A stretch of DNA of 64,000 nucleotides from Mesoterricola sediminis (GTDB lineage Bacteria > Acidobacteriota > Holophagae > Holophagales > Holophagaceae), in contig NZ_AP027081.1 of NCBI RefSeq assembly GCF_030295425.1, forward strand, positions 1,364,001 to 1,428,000, given 5' to 3'. How positions within the stretch are numbered: position 1 is the first letter of the stretch; every line of letters starts with the position of its first letter. The notes under the pieces were generated by a model that was not told the origin of the DNA, made no database searches, and worked only from the letters and a program-made list of their open reading frames with translations. A program made the translations under genes and the position numbers. Positions 42,994 to 51,956 of the stretch are shown here, piece by piece.

Positions 42994-43311
42994 ATGAATT
43001 ATCACCCCTATGAAACCCGCAACGCCCTCTTCGCCTTCCTGGCGGGCCTCGCCACGGGCGGCATCATCGTCGCCCTGACGACGCCCCGGTCGGGTCCGGA
43101 TCTTCGCCGCGACATGGCCCGCCAGGGCCGGCGCCTGCGTGGGCGCCTGAACGAAATGATGGAGCGCGGGGAGGACTACTTGGATTCATGTGCGGAGGAC
43201 CTCGGCGATCGTGCCGGCAGGGCCGCCGAGGATGCCAAGGAAGCCGCCACCCGCGTGGGCGCGGACCTGGGCCGCGGGGCCGAACGCGTGGGCAAGGACC
43301 TCCAGGGCTGA
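42994..43311 (+). CDS. YtxH-domain protein
   Basis: 105 residues: one N-terminal membrane helix with Gly-rich face (LFAFLAGLATGGIIVALTTPRSG), the P-R-S/T-G landmark of YtxH after it, then a long amphipathic charged helix (LRRDMARQGRRLRGRLNEMM, AGRAAEDAKEAATRVGADLG). YtxH proteins are general-stress or envelope proteins without enzymatic role. CAGGAG precedes the ATG. Last gene of the BON group. Confidence 0.82.
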   Translation: MNYHPYETRNALFAFLAGLATGGIIVALTTPRSGPDLRRDMARQGRRLRGRLNEMMERGEDYLDSCAEDLGDRAGRAAEDAKEAATRVGADLGRGAERVGKDLQG

Positions 43312-43373
43312 CGGGCTCGCCTGCGGACTGAATATTTAGAATTAATTATTTTCTCGTTCGCAGGGCTTTCTTG

Positions 43374-43397
43374 TTTAGTTGAAGACTCTAAACTAAA
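43374..43397 (+). promoter_or_regulatory. Leaderless -10 TAAACT inside a TTTAGTT/AACTAAA inverted repeat
   Basis: TAAACT (43389-43394) ends six bases before the ATG of the kinase. The dyad TTTAGTT (43374-43380) and AACTAAA (43391-43397) overlaps it, so a regulator bound there would block RNA polymerase. The surrounding 70 bases are markedly AT-rich. Confidence 0.5.
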
Positions 43398-43400
43398 GGC

Positions 43401-45575
43401 ATGAATCCAATCGGGAGGGGCCCACGTCGCGGGCGCTTCGCGCGCCTTGTGAGGCGTTTCGTCCGCAGGGCCCTTCCCGACCCCTCCCAGCCCCTGGAGC
43501 GGCAGTTCTTTCAGGGGCTCTGTTGGTTCGCAGGGGGGCTCTCGATCCTGGTGATCGCCCCCCTCAACAACTATCCGAGCCTCGACCCCCGGGTGAACCC
43601 GTGCATCCTGACTTATGGGGTCGTCTGTCTGGGGTTGGCTTGGCTATCCCGGCGGGGACGCCACCTCCAGCGGACCTTCGCCCTCTTGACCGTGGTCTGC
43701 CTGGATGCCCTCTGGTTCCCCAACGGCGGCAGCCAGGGCAGCGCGGGGCTCTACTTCTCGCTGGTGGCCGTGCTGATCGCCCTCTTTTTCCGGGGCTGGA
43801 GCCGGCTGGCGGCCCTGGGGGCCCTCCTGGCCAACGTGCTGGGGTTGCTGGTCCTGGAAGGGGCCCACCCCACCTGGGCGGCACCCTTCCCCAATCCCTC
43901 GGACCGGCTGGTGGACCTGGGCATCGGCCTGCTGTTCAGCCTGCCCGTCGGCACCTTTGTCGTGGCCGTCATGCTGGGCCTCCATGAACGACAGGCCGCG
44001 GAGGCCCAGGCCATGGTCAGGGCCCTCCAGGCCAGCGAGGCGCGGTTCCGCTCCGCCTTCCGGAACATGCCCGTGGCCCTGATGATCCAGGCCTACCCCG
44101 AGGGCCGGATCGAGGCCGTGAACGCGCGGTTCGCCCAGGTCTTCGGGCGGTCGGCGGGGGAGGTGACCGGCAGGACGCCCGAGGACCTGGCGCTCTGGGC
44201 GGACCCCCAGGACGCGGGCCGGCTCGCGGCCCTGCTGGATGCGGGTCCCCGGGTGGAGGCCTTCGAGGCCCAGATCCGGAGGGGCGACGGGCACTTCCAA
44301 TGGATCTCCCTCCACGCGGAGCGGTTCGAACAGGATGGGGAGAGCCGGCTGTTGTCCAGCGCGGTGGACATCACGGAGCGCCGCCGGCTGGAGGCCGAGC
44401 GCCTCTACCTGGAGGACCGGCGGAACCGCCTGCGCAAGGCCGAGAGCCTGGGCATGATGGCGGGTTCCATCGCCCACCACTTCAACAACAAGCTGCAGGT
44501 CGCCCTGGCGGGGATCGAAGGGCTGGATGGCCTGCCGGCGGACGCGGGTGCGGGTCGGCGCCTGGCCCTGGCCCGGCAGGCCTTGGAGGAGGCCGTCGAG
44601 GTCAGCCAGAAAATGCGGATCTCCCTGGGGCAGGTGCCGGCGGGCCGGGCCCTGGCGGGTTGGCTGCCCCTGGGCGGCGCCCTGCTGGAGGGCAGCCGGA
44701 ACGCATTGCCGCCGGGCGTCACCCTGGTCTGGGAGGCCGACGGCGCCTCCGCCCAGGTCTCGGTGAGCGAGGACCTGGTGCGCCAGGTGGTCGCCAACCT
44801 CGTCACCAACGCGGCCGAGTCCCTGCGCGAGGGGGGTGGGGTGGTGCGGGCCCGCATCGGATCCTGCGAGCCGGAGGACATCCCCGAGACCCATCGCTAT
44901 CCCCTCGGGTGGCAGCCCAGGGCCGCCCGCTACGCCTACCTGGAAGTGGCGGACGCCGGCTGCGGCATCGATCCCGGCGACTTGGACCGCATCTTCGACC
45001 CCTTCTATTCCACCAAGTTCACGGGCCGGGGCCTGGGTCTGTCCGTGACCCTGGGCGTCGTGCAGGCCTATGGCGGGCTCATGACCGTGGAGAGCCATCC
45101 CAACGAGGGCAGCGTCTTCCGGGCCTGGTTCCCCTGCGCGTCGGCGGCCGCGATGGCCGTTGACCCGGCTCCCAGTCCGGAGGCCCCCCGGCCGGCCGGG
45201 AAGATCCTCCTCGTGGACGATGACGAGGGCCTGCTGGCGACCACCCAGGACCTGCTGGCCTGGCTGGGGTACGCCTCCCTTCCGGCCCGGGGCGGGCGGG
45301 AGGCCGTGGCCGCCTTCGCCGCCCACCCGGACCAGTTCGTCTGCGTGATCACCGACCTGACCATGCCGGGCCTGGACGGCTGGCAGACCCTGGCGGCCCT
45401 CCGGGAGCGGGATCCCGCCCTCCCGGCCATCGTGATGAGCGGGTACCACCGGGGGCAGGGGGCGGGCGCGCCCCCCCGGGACCTGCCCCATGTGTTCCTG
45501 GGCAAGCCCTTCCGGTTGGCCGAACTGAAGGCCGCCTTGGAAACGGCCCTCGCGTTCGCCGAAACGCGCGTCTAG
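43401..45575 (+). CDS. Membrane hybrid sensor histidine kinase (6TM-PAS-HisKA-HATPase-REC)
   Basis: 724 residues. Five or six hydrophobic helices at about 38-200 form a MASE-like membrane sensor with short loops. PAS is at about 215-340 (FRNMPVALMIQAYPEGRIEAVNARFAQVFG). The H-box MMAGSIAHHFNNKLQVALAG is next, then the ATPase with VADAGCGIDPGDLDRIFDPF and FTGRGLGLSVTLGVV. A receiver (LLVDDDEGLL, CVITDLTMPGLDGW, FLGKPFR) ends the protein. The extra His in the H-box (HHFNN rather than HDFNN) is notable: it sits where most relatives have the acidic residue used in phosphotransfer. The stop overlaps that of moeA by three bases. Confidence 0.9.
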   Translation: MNPIGRGPRRGRFARLVRRFVRRALPDPSQPLERQFFQGLCWFAGGLSILVIAPLNNYPSLDPRVNPCILTYGVVCLGLAWLSRRGRHLQRTFALLTVVCLDALWFPNGGSQGSAGLYFSLVAVLIALFFRGWSRLAALGALLANVLGLLVLEGAHPTWAAPFPNPSDRLVDLGIGLLFSLPVGTFVVAVMLGLHERQAAEAQAMVRALQASEARFRSAFRNMPVALMIQAYPEGRIEAVNARFAQVFGRSAGEVTGRTPEDLALWADPQDAGRLAALLDAGPRVEAFEAQIRRGDGHFQWISLHAERFEQDGESRLLSSAVDITERRRLEAERLYLEDRRNRLRKAESLGMMAGSIAHHFNNKLQVALAGIEGLDGLPADAGAGRRLALARQALEEAVEVSQKMRISLGQVPAGRALAGWLPLGGALLEGSRNALPPGVTLVWEADGASAQVSVSEDLVRQVVANLVTNAAESLREGGGVVRARIGSCEPEDIPETHRYPLGWQPRAARYAYLEVADAGCGIDPGDLDRIFDPFYSTKFTGRGLGLSVTLGVVQAYGGLMTVESHPNEGSVFRAWFPCASAAAMAVDPAPSPEAPRPAGKILLVDDDEGLLATTQDLLAWLGYASLPARGGREAVAAFAAHPDQFVCVITDLTMPGLDGWQTLAALRERDPALPAIVMSGYHRGQGAGAPPRDLPHVFLGKPFRLAELKAALETALAFAETRV

Positions 45576-46693
45576 ACGACGTCCAGGTACCGGGTGGGGC
45601 CGGCGGCGAGGCCCCCCTCGGGGATCCAGGCGAAGGCCTCGGCCTGGGCCAGGCGGACGAGGTCGGCGGAACCCCGGCTGGGGAGCGGATCCAGGTCCCG
45701 GCCCTGGCGACGGCAGGGGTGGAGCAGGGGGCGGTCCCCGGGATTGGGGACGGGGGCCCGGAGGAGGCCCTCCTTCCAGGGTTCCGGCGCCCGCCGGCCC
45801 TGGAGGCCGGCCAGGGCCACGGGCAGAAACATTAAGGCGTTAATGTAACTGGACACGGGGTTCCCGGGGAGGCCGAGGATGATGCGGCCGTCCAGGAGGG
45901 CTGTGAGCATGGGCTTGCCCGGCTTCAGGCGGATCTTGTGGAAGAGGATGCGGGCGCCCATGTCGGCCAGCACCCGGGGCAGGTGGTCCTTTTCGCCGGC
46001 CGATACGCCGCCCGAGGTCAGCAGGATGCCCAGATCGCCCAGATCCTCCAGGAAGGCCCGTACGGCCGCGGGTTCATCCGGAAGGGCCGGCAGCCGGCGG
46101 ACGTCGGCCCCCAGGGCGTGGGCCAGGGCCTCCAGCATGGGGCCGTTGCTGTCCCGGATCTGGTGGGGGGCGGGATGGGCGTTCAGCTCGTCGCCCGTGG
46201 CGACCACCCCGACCTTCACGCGGGCCAGGGGCGGAACGGGCATGCCCACCTGGGCCAGCAACCCTACCCGGGCGGCCCGGGCGGGCTCCCCCGCGGGCAG
46301 GAGCAGGTCCCCGGCCCGGGCCTGGCCCGCCCGGGGTCGGATGTTCTCGCCGGCCCGGGGGGGGCGGACCGGGACCAGGGCGTCCCCCCGGACCTCCAGC
46401 TCCTCCACGGGCACCACCGCGTCGGCCCCCGGGGGCACCGCGGCCCCGGTCATGATCCGCACGCAGGTTCCGGGGGCCACCTCCAGGGTCGGGGGATCCC
46501 CCGCATAGCGGGTGCCCAGGACCCGGCGGGGCGCCACCCCGTCCGAGGCCCGCAGGGCGGCCCCGTCCATGGAGGACAGGTCCAGGGCCGGATCGTCCCG
46601 GTCCGCGCGGACCTCGGCCGTGGCGGGGGCCGGGAAGGCGTCCCGGAGGATGCGCAGGGCGTCTTCGAGGGGCAGGAGGGGCGGGGTGCTCAT
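45572..46693 (-). CDS. moeA: Molybdopterin molybdotransferase
   Basis: 373 residues, all four MoeA regions present. SSMDGAALRA is the first motif, with Ala where most MoeA have Tyr (MDGYA). CVRIMTGAAVPPGADAVVPVEE carries the conserved Thr and Glu, VVATGDEL and RDSNGPML two of the active acids, and LLTSGGVSAGEKDHL and GLPGNPVSS the ligand-binding loops. It inserts molybdate into adenylated molybdopterin. No other moa/mob gene is in the window. It is divergent from relA/spoT. ATG preceded by GGAGGC, and a minus-strand TACCTT about 11 bases before. Confidence 0.92.
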   Translation of the reverse strand: MSTPPLLPLEDALRILRDAFPAPATAEVRADRDDPALDLSSMDGAALRASDGVAPRRVLGTRYAGDPPTLEVAPGTCVRIMTGAAVPPGADAVVPVEELEVRGDALVPVRPPRAGENIRPRAGQARAGDLLLPAGEPARAARVGLLAQVGMPVPPLARVKVGVVATGDELNAHPAPHQIRDSNGPMLEALAHALGADVRRLPALPDEPAAVRAFLEDLGDLGILLTSGGVSAGEKDHLPRVLADMGARILFHKIRLKPGKPMLTALLDGRIILGLPGNPVSSYINALMFLPVALAGLQGRRAPEPWKEGLLRAPVPNPGDRPLLHPCRRQGRDLDPLPSRGSADLVRLAQAEAFAWIPEGGLAAGPTRYLDVV

Positions 46694-46750
46694 GCCTCCA
46701 CTTTAAGGTAGAGGCTGGCGCCTGGGATCGGCCTGCCGCAAACTCCTTAT

Positions 46751-48979
46751 ATGGCTGGGAGGGATGAACATCGCGTAGCCGCACCGGCGAGGGACAGGGA
46801 ATCCGCGGACGCGGGAGGCAGCTGCCTCACGCTCGAGGGTGCCTATGAGAAGGTGCGCACGCGGTTCCTGAGCCACCATCCGCAGGGGGACGCGGCCCTC
46901 CTGGACCGGGCCTTCAAGGTCGGTCGCCAGATGCACGCCGACCAGCGCCGCAAGAGCGGGGAACCCTACTTCTTCCACCCCCTGGCCGTGGCCCAGTCCC
47001 TGGCCGAGTGGCGCCTGGACGCCGTCAGCATCGCCTGCGCCATCCTCCACGACACGGTGGAGGACACGGGCATGACCATGGAGGACCTCCGCCGGCAGTT
47101 CGGGGACGAGGTGGCCGACATCGTGGACGGCCTCACCAAGATGTCCAAGCTCAGCTTCACCGACCGCACCCTCCTCAACGCGGAGAACGTGCGCAAGCTG
47201 CTGGTGGCCATGGGCAAGGACGTGCGCGTGCTCCTCGTCAAGCTCGCGGACCGCCTCCACAACATGCGCACCCTGGCCTCCATGCGGGAGGAGAAGCGCC
47301 GGCGCATCGCCCGGGAGACCCTGGAGCTCTATGCGCCCCTGGCCAACCGCCTGGGCATGGGCACCGTCCGGGCCGAACTGGAGGACCTGGCCTTCGCCAA
47401 TCTGGAGCCCGAGCGGTACCAGGAGATGCGCAGGGTCATCGAGCAGAAGCGGGCCAAGAGCGCCCCCATGGTGGACGAGATCCGCAAGACCCTCCACGCC
47501 GCCCTCCGGGACCAGGGCATCCCGGCGGAGATCCTCTACCGCGAGAAGCACCTCTACGGGATCTGGCGCAAGATGGGCCTCCAGGAGAAGGCCCTGGAGG
47601 ACATCCACGATTGGCTGGCCTACCGGATCATCTGCCAGGACCGGGCTTCCTGCTACACGGCCCTCGGCCTCGTCCACGCCCTCTACAAGCCCATCCCCGG
47701 CCGTTTCAAGGACTACATCAGCCTCCCCAAGGACAACGGCTACCAGAGCATCCACACCAGCGTCCTGATGCCCAACGGGGACAGCTTCGAAGTGCAGTTC
47801 CGGACGCGGGAGATGGACGACCACGCCGAGGCAGGCATCGCCGCCCACTGGACCTACAAGGACGGCCGGATCGCCAACAAACAGGAGATCAACCAGGCCT
47901 CCTTCCTCCGCCGCATGGTCGAACTGCACCAGGAGTCCCGGGACAGCCGCGACCTGGTCGCCAACCTCAAGGGGGAGCTCAGCTTCCAGCGCATCCAGGT
48001 CTTCACCCCCAAGGGCGACCTGCGCAGCCTCCCCGAGAACGCCACCCCCATCGACTTCGCCTACTCCATCCACACCGAGGTGGGCCACCACTGCGTCGGC
48101 GCCAAGGTCAACGGCCGCATGGTGCCCCTCCGCCACACCCTGCAGAACGGGGACCGGGTGGAGATCTTCACGCGGGCCGATCACAAGCCGAGCCGGGACT
48201 GGCTGTCCATGGTCACCTCCGCCGGCGCCAAGGCGAAGATCCAGGCCTACATCCGCGAGGAGGAGCGGGCCCACGCCATCACCGTCGGCAAGGAGCGCCT
48301 GGAGCGCGAGGCGCGGACGCTGGGGATCCGCATGGAGACCTCCGAGGTCCACGCGGCCCTGGACGCGCGGCTGAAGGAGCTGCGCATCCCGACCTGGGAG
48401 GCCTTCTACGCGCAGGTCGGCTTCAACCGGATCAGCTGCCGGAAGCTGCTGGACGTGGTCGTCCCGGACGGTGCCCGGGCCGCCAAGGAGGAGAAGACCG
48501 CCGACCTGGGCCACGACACGGTGCTCGTGGACGACAACGTGGGCATCCTCTACGTCCTCGCCGTGTGCTGCAAGCCCATCTGGGGCGACGAGATCGTGGG
48601 GTACACCACCCGGGGCCGGGGGATCTCCATCCACCGCGCCAACTGCCCGCACCTCAGCGCCTCCGCGCCCAACCCCGAGCGGCTCGTCAGCGTCGCGTGG
48701 GGCCGCAACCCCAAGGGGCTCTACAACACCGAGATCGTGGTCCACACCGAGGACCGCCCCGGCATGGTGGCCGCCATCTCCAACGCGGTGCAGAAGGCCG
48801 GCTTCAACATGCAGCGGTTCAGCGGCTCCAGCTCCGACGAGGGCGCGGGGGTCTTCTACATCGCCCTGCGGGTGAAGGACCGGGACCACATCGTCGAGCT
48901 CATGTCGGCGATCCGCAAGATCAAGGGGGTCTTCACCGTCGAGCGGGTCAGGGGGAGCTACTTTGGAACCGTCCGGTAG
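46751..48979 (+). CDS. RelA/SpoT family (p)ppGpp synthetase/hydrolase
   Basis: 742 residues in the long bifunctional layout. The HD hydrolase has YFFHPLAVAQSLAEWRLD, ILHDTVEDTG (metal HD) and VKLADRLHNMRTL. The synthetase has FKDYISLPKDNGYQSIHTSV and FEVQFRTREMDDHAEAGIAAHW. TGS (VFTPKGDLRSLPENATPIDF), a helical/zinc-finger-like part and a C-terminal ACT (VHTEDRPGMVAAISNAVQKA) follow. Both active sites look intact, so it can make and destroy the alarmone. It is the only one in the window. There is no ribosome site, and CAAACT ends six bases before the ATG, a possible leaderless start. The 3' end overlaps the Nudix gene by 17 bases. Confidence 0.95.
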   Translation: MAGRDEHRVAAPARDRESADAGGSCLTLEGAYEKVRTRFLSHHPQGDAALLDRAFKVGRQMHADQRRKSGEPYFFHPLAVAQSLAEWRLDAVSIACAILHDTVEDTGMTMEDLRRQFGDEVADIVDGLTKMSKLSFTDRTLLNAENVRKLLVAMGKDVRVLLVKLADRLHNMRTLASMREEKRRRIARETLELYAPLANRLGMGTVRAELEDLAFANLEPERYQEMRRVIEQKRAKSAPMVDEIRKTLHAALRDQGIPAEILYREKHLYGIWRKMGLQEKALEDIHDWLAYRIICQDRASCYTALGLVHALYKPIPGRFKDYISLPKDNGYQSIHTSVLMPNGDSFEVQFRTREMDDHAEAGIAAHWTYKDGRIANKQEINQASFLRRMVELHQESRDSRDLVANLKGELSFQRIQVFTPKGDLRSLPENATPIDFAYSIHTEVGHHCVGAKVNGRMVPLRHTLQNGDRVEIFTRADHKPSRDWLSMVTSAGAKAKIQAYIREEERAHAITVGKERLEREARTLGIRMETSEVHAALDARLKELRIPTWEAFYAQVGFNRISCRKLLDVVVPDGARAAKEEKTADLGHDTVLVDDNVGILYVLAVCCKPIWGDEIVGYTTRGRGISIHRANCPHLSASAPNPERLVSVAWGRNPKGLYNTEIVVHTEDRPGMVAAISNAVQKAGFNMQRFSGSSSDEGAGVFYIALRVKDRDHIVELMSAIRKIKGVFTVERVRGSYFGTVR

Positions 48980-49652
48980 CTGGGCGCCGCCCCCGGCGGG
49001 GGTGGCCGTGCCCTGGGCCCGGATCGAGGCCAGTCTGCGCCTTCCCCAGCGGTGGCCGGACCCCTTCCGCCTCGCCGGCCGGGTCGCGGAGAGCCCGCGG
49101 CGCGCCGCCGTGGCCGTGCTCCTCCGGGGGACGGCCCTCGGGGCCGAGGAGGTGGTGCTCGTCCAGCGGGGGGCGACGGCCCCCCACCATCCCGGGGAGC
49201 TGGCCTTCCCCGGCGGCATGTGCGAACCCTGGGACCGGGATCTCCCGGCCACGGCCCGGCGCGAGCTCATGGAGGAGCTCGGCGTCTCGGAAGGGCTCTG
49301 GGAGATGGGCTGCTTCCCGGACGGCGTGGCCAAGGCGCGGACGCGGTTCACGCCCGTCTTCCTCCGTTGGGAGGAACCGGCGCCGCGGTTCGTCCTCTCC
49401 TCCGAGATCCAGGACGTGCTGCGGCTGCCCCTGGCCCCCCTCCTGGAGGCGCCCTGGACCCTCCAGCGCCTGGAGCTGAGGGGCGCCGTGGTCCACGTGC
49501 CCCGCCTGGAGCTGGAACCGGTCCCCCTGTGGGGGGCGACGGCCCTGGTCCTCAAGTCCTGGCTGGACGTCCTGTCCTCGGTGCGCAATCCTCCGGGGGC
49601 TGATACCCTGGACGGGGCCCGCGCGCCCCTCCCAACCAAGGCCGATCCGTGA
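48963..49652 (+). CDS. Nudix hydrolase, CoA pyrophosphatase-like (NudL type)
   Basis: 229 residues. Nudix box: FPGGMCEPWDRDLPATARRE then LMEELGV, with R-E-x-x-E-E-x-G-V complete. AAVAVLLRG and VVLVQRGATAPHHPGELAF, the UPF0035-like segment just before it, point to the CoA diphosphatase branch that cuts CoA to phosphopantetheine and 3',5'-ADP. The C-terminal 100 residues are typical. The TTG start overlaps the end of the alarmone synthetase. A GTG-initiated small membrane gene overlaps its own end by four bases, so the run is translationally coupled. Confidence 0.82.
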   Translation: MEPSGSWAPPPAGVAVPWARIEASLRLPQRWPDPFRLAGRVAESPRRAAVAVLLRGTALGAEEVVLVQRGATAPHHPGELAFPGGMCEPWDRDLPATARRELMEELGVSEGLWEMGCFPDGVAKARTRFTPVFLRWEEPAPRFVLSSEIQDVLRLPLAPLLEAPWTLQRLELRGAVVHVPRLELEPVPLWGATALVLKSWLDVLSSVRNPPGADTLDGARAPLPTKADP

Positions 49653-49849
49653 AATTCCTCAGCAGCCACGTGCTCCAGTTCCTCATCATGGGCTCCGGGA
49701 TCTCCCTGATCCTGGGCCTGCTCACGCCCACCCTTCGCAGGGACCGCACGCGCCAGAGCATCCTCAAGCACGCTGCCGGCCTCCTGGGCATCGGCCTCGT
49801 GCTGGCCTGGGTGATGTACCTCCTGCCCCAGCACCCCGTCCGGTTCTGA
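49649..49849 (+). CDS. Small two-helix membrane protein
   Basis: 66 residues: hydrophobic segments LQFLIMGSGISLILGLLTPTL and HAAGLLGIGLVLAWVMYLLP with a basic loop (RRDRTRQSILK) between, which would be cytoplasmic by the positive-inside rule. The GTG start overlaps the Nudix stop (GTGA). It is followed five bases after its stop by the YihY gene. No family recognised. Coupling on both sides supports that it is a real gene. Confidence 0.65.
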   Translation: MKFLSSHVLQFLIMGSGISLILGLLTPTLRRDRTRQSILKHAAGLLGIGLVLAWVMYLLPQHPVRF

Positions 49850-49854
49850 AGGGC

Positions 49855-50808
49855 ATGGACGAGGCGCTCCAGGGCCTCCTCGCGTCCCTGCAGGCGCGGG
49901 GCGCCTGGATCTGGCGGCGGTGGACCCGGGCCTGGCCGCCCCTGGGCACCGCCGGGGACTTCATCCTGGAGGTGCTGCGCAAGTACCACCACGACGACTG
50001 TCTCACCTACGCGGCCAGCCTGAGCTTCTTCCTGACCATCTCCCTGATCCCGCTGGCCACGCTGTTCTTCAAGCTGCTGGTGCTCATGCTGGGGTCCGGG
50101 GCCTACAGCGCCCAGCTCCAGAAGGCCATCGGCGAGATGTACCCCTACCTGCCGCAGGGGTTCATCCTCGACACCATCGCCCACAGCCGCAGGATCGGGA
50201 GCATCGGCCCCAGCTGGGTGGTGCTCTTCATCGGCGCCCACTGGGGGGTGAACCAGCTCGACCGCAGCCTCGCGCACATCTTCGGGCTGCGCATGCGCCA
50301 GCACCGGCAGACCCGGCGCTTCAACTGGTTCCGGCGCCTGGGGGTGGTCTTCGTGGGCCTCCTGTTCCTGGTCATCCTGCTGGCCGCGGGGTTCGAGTGG
50401 GGCCTGCGCCGCCGGGCGCCGTTCTCCCCGATCCTCCTCTACGCCTTCCTGCCGCCGGTGCTGGCCCTGCTGCTGATCACCCTCGTGCTCCAGCACATCC
50501 CCCGGCGCCACATCCGGTTCCGGCACGCCCTCCTCGGGGCCGCGGTCACCACCGGCCTGTGGTGGGGGGCGCAGCGCGTCTTCGGCTACTACCTGGCCCA
50601 CACCCCCACCTGGGGCATCCTCTACGGCTCCCTGGGGAGCCTGATGGCCGCCCTGATCTTCCTCTACTACAGCTGCGCCATCTTCATGCTGGGGGCCGAG
50701 ATCACCGCCGCCTTCTACCGCCACGGCGGGGGGGAGTCGGGCCAGGCGCCGCCGTCCCGCTGGCGCCGCCGGCGTCCGGGTCAGAGGTCCTCGAACAGCG
50801 CCGGCTGA
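49855..50808 (+). CDS. YihY/virulence factor BrkB family membrane protein
   Basis: 317 residues with six hydrophobic helices. DDCLTYAASLSFFLTISLIPL is the family's Y-A-A-x-L-S-F-x-x-x-x-S-x-P signature, then IGSIGPSWVVLFIGAHWG, the long central pair, and TPTWGILYGSLGSLMAALIFLYYSCAIFMLGAEI, the standard end. These proteins were once misnamed RNase BN. The role, perhaps lipid or envelope related, is unresolved. The last 35 residues are basic and the stop overlaps the convergent hypothetical gene by about 28 bases. Confidence 0.88.
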   Translation: MDEALQGLLASLQARGAWIWRRWTRAWPPLGTAGDFILEVLRKYHHDDCLTYAASLSFFLTISLIPLATLFFKLLVLMLGSGAYSAQLQKAIGEMYPYLPQGFILDTIAHSRRIGSIGPSWVVLFIGAHWGVNQLDRSLAHIFGLRMRQHRQTRRFNWFRRLGVVFVGLLFLVILLAAGFEWGLRRRAPFSPILLYAFLPPVLALLLITLVLQHIPRRHIRFRHALLGAAVTTGLWWGAQRVFGYYLAHTPTWGILYGSLGSLMAALIFLYYSCAIFMLGAEITAAFYRHGGGESGQAPPSRWRRRRPGQRSSNSAG

Positions 50809-51956
50809 AGCACCTGGGTGGTGTCGGGCGGGGGCGGGAAGGCCGCGGCCTCGGCCCAGGGGTGATCGGGCATGAAGGGGCCGGGCAGGGCCGCCTCCGG
50901 GGGCAGCCAGCGGAGGGCGGGGGGCGTCTGGAGGCCGGCGACGAAGGCGCCCACCGGGCCCTCCATGGGGACCGCGGGCACCCGCAGGGCCGCCTCGGGC
51001 GGGCCCAGGAGCTGGGAGAGGGGCCGGGGGAAGGCGCAGCGGCTCTCCAGGGGCGAGGGATCCCGGGGATCCAGGCCCAGGCCCGGGGTGAAGCTGGGCG
51101 GGGCGGGGGGCAGGGGCAGGGCCGACCGCCAGGGGAGCCCCTCGTTCATGGCCTGGCGGCCCAGGGCCTCGGCGGCCAGGGGGTCCGTGCTGACGCCGGG
51201 GTGGATGGGGCAGCGGAGGGCGTGTTCCAGGGCCTCGACGAGGGCGCGCACGGCCTCGCCGGCCCGGTCCCAGCCGGCGCCCGCGAGCTGCCATTCCCGG
51301 CCGCCCAGGAAGGAGACCCGCCAGCCCGTGCGCCGACGCTGGAACGGAAGGCCGCCGGGCCAGGCCCCCGCCTCCATGCGGAGGCTGATGGCCTTTTCCG
51401 ACCGGGCCTGGGCCTCCTCCAGGGTGCGGGCCAGGTCGACCGGATCCAGGTGCTCCAGGGCGCCGAGGGGCAGGATGAGTTCGCCCCAGAGCCAGGCCGG
51501 GGGCTCGGCGTCCGCGGCGGTGCCCAGGCCGGGCAGTTCCCAGTGGCCCGCCCGGGTCTCCGGGACCCAGCCGATCCAGCCGCGCCGCCAGGCCTGTCCC
51601 AGGTCGCCCGTGGGGGCGGTGCGGGCCTGGAGGCGCACCCGTCCGGGCTCCCGCAGGTGGGGGGCGAAGGCCGCGTCCCGCACGTGGAGGGCGAGGCCGG
51701 GGGTCTGGGTGAGGAGCTTCCAGTACCCCGCCCGCACCTCGGGGGCGAGGTCGTCGAGCCAGGCCACGGGCGCGTCCCACAGAAGGGCGAAGCCGCCGGG
51801 CAGCAGGCCCGCGAGCCGGGCCAGGGCGCCCAGCCCCTCCCAGGGGGCGGTGGCGAGGTTCCAGGCCTGGTCCAGGGCGCGCACGCCGCCCCAGCCCGCG
51901 TAGGGGGCGTCCTCCCCGGTGTGCAGGAGCCAGCCGCGGCCTTCGGCCCGCCTCAT
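50781..51956 (-). CDS. Hypothetical protein coupled to thiD
   Basis: 391 residues, no signal peptide or membrane helix. Pro/Leu/Trp-rich with segments such as [41 protein letters not shown] and [20 protein letters not shown]. Many Trp and Pro and the length suggest a globular, perhaps beta-rich protein. I recognise no family. The ATG overlaps the thiD stop (ATGA), so it is made together with ThiD. The longer open frame to 52232 lies inside thiD and is not used. The end overlaps the convergent YihY gene. Confidence 0.6.
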   Translation of the reverse strand: MRRAEGRGWLLHTGEDAPYAGWGGVRALDQAWNLATAPWEGLGALARLAGLLPGGFALLWDAPVAWLDDLAPEVRAGYWKLLTQTPGLALHVRDAAFAPHLREPGRVRLQARTAPTGDLGQAWRRGWIGWVPETRAGHWELPGLGTAADAEPPAWLWGELILPLGALEHLDPVDLARTLEEAQARSEKAISLRMEAGAWPGGLPFQRRRTGWRVSFLGGREWQLAGAGWDRAGEAVRALVEALEHALRCPIHPGVSTDPLAAEALGRQAMNEGLPWRSALPLPPAPPSFTPGLGLDPRDPSPLESRCAFPRPLSQLLGPPEAALRVPAVPMEGPVGAFVAGLQTPPALRWLPPEAALPGPFMPDHPWAEAAAFPPPPDTTQVLQPALFEDL

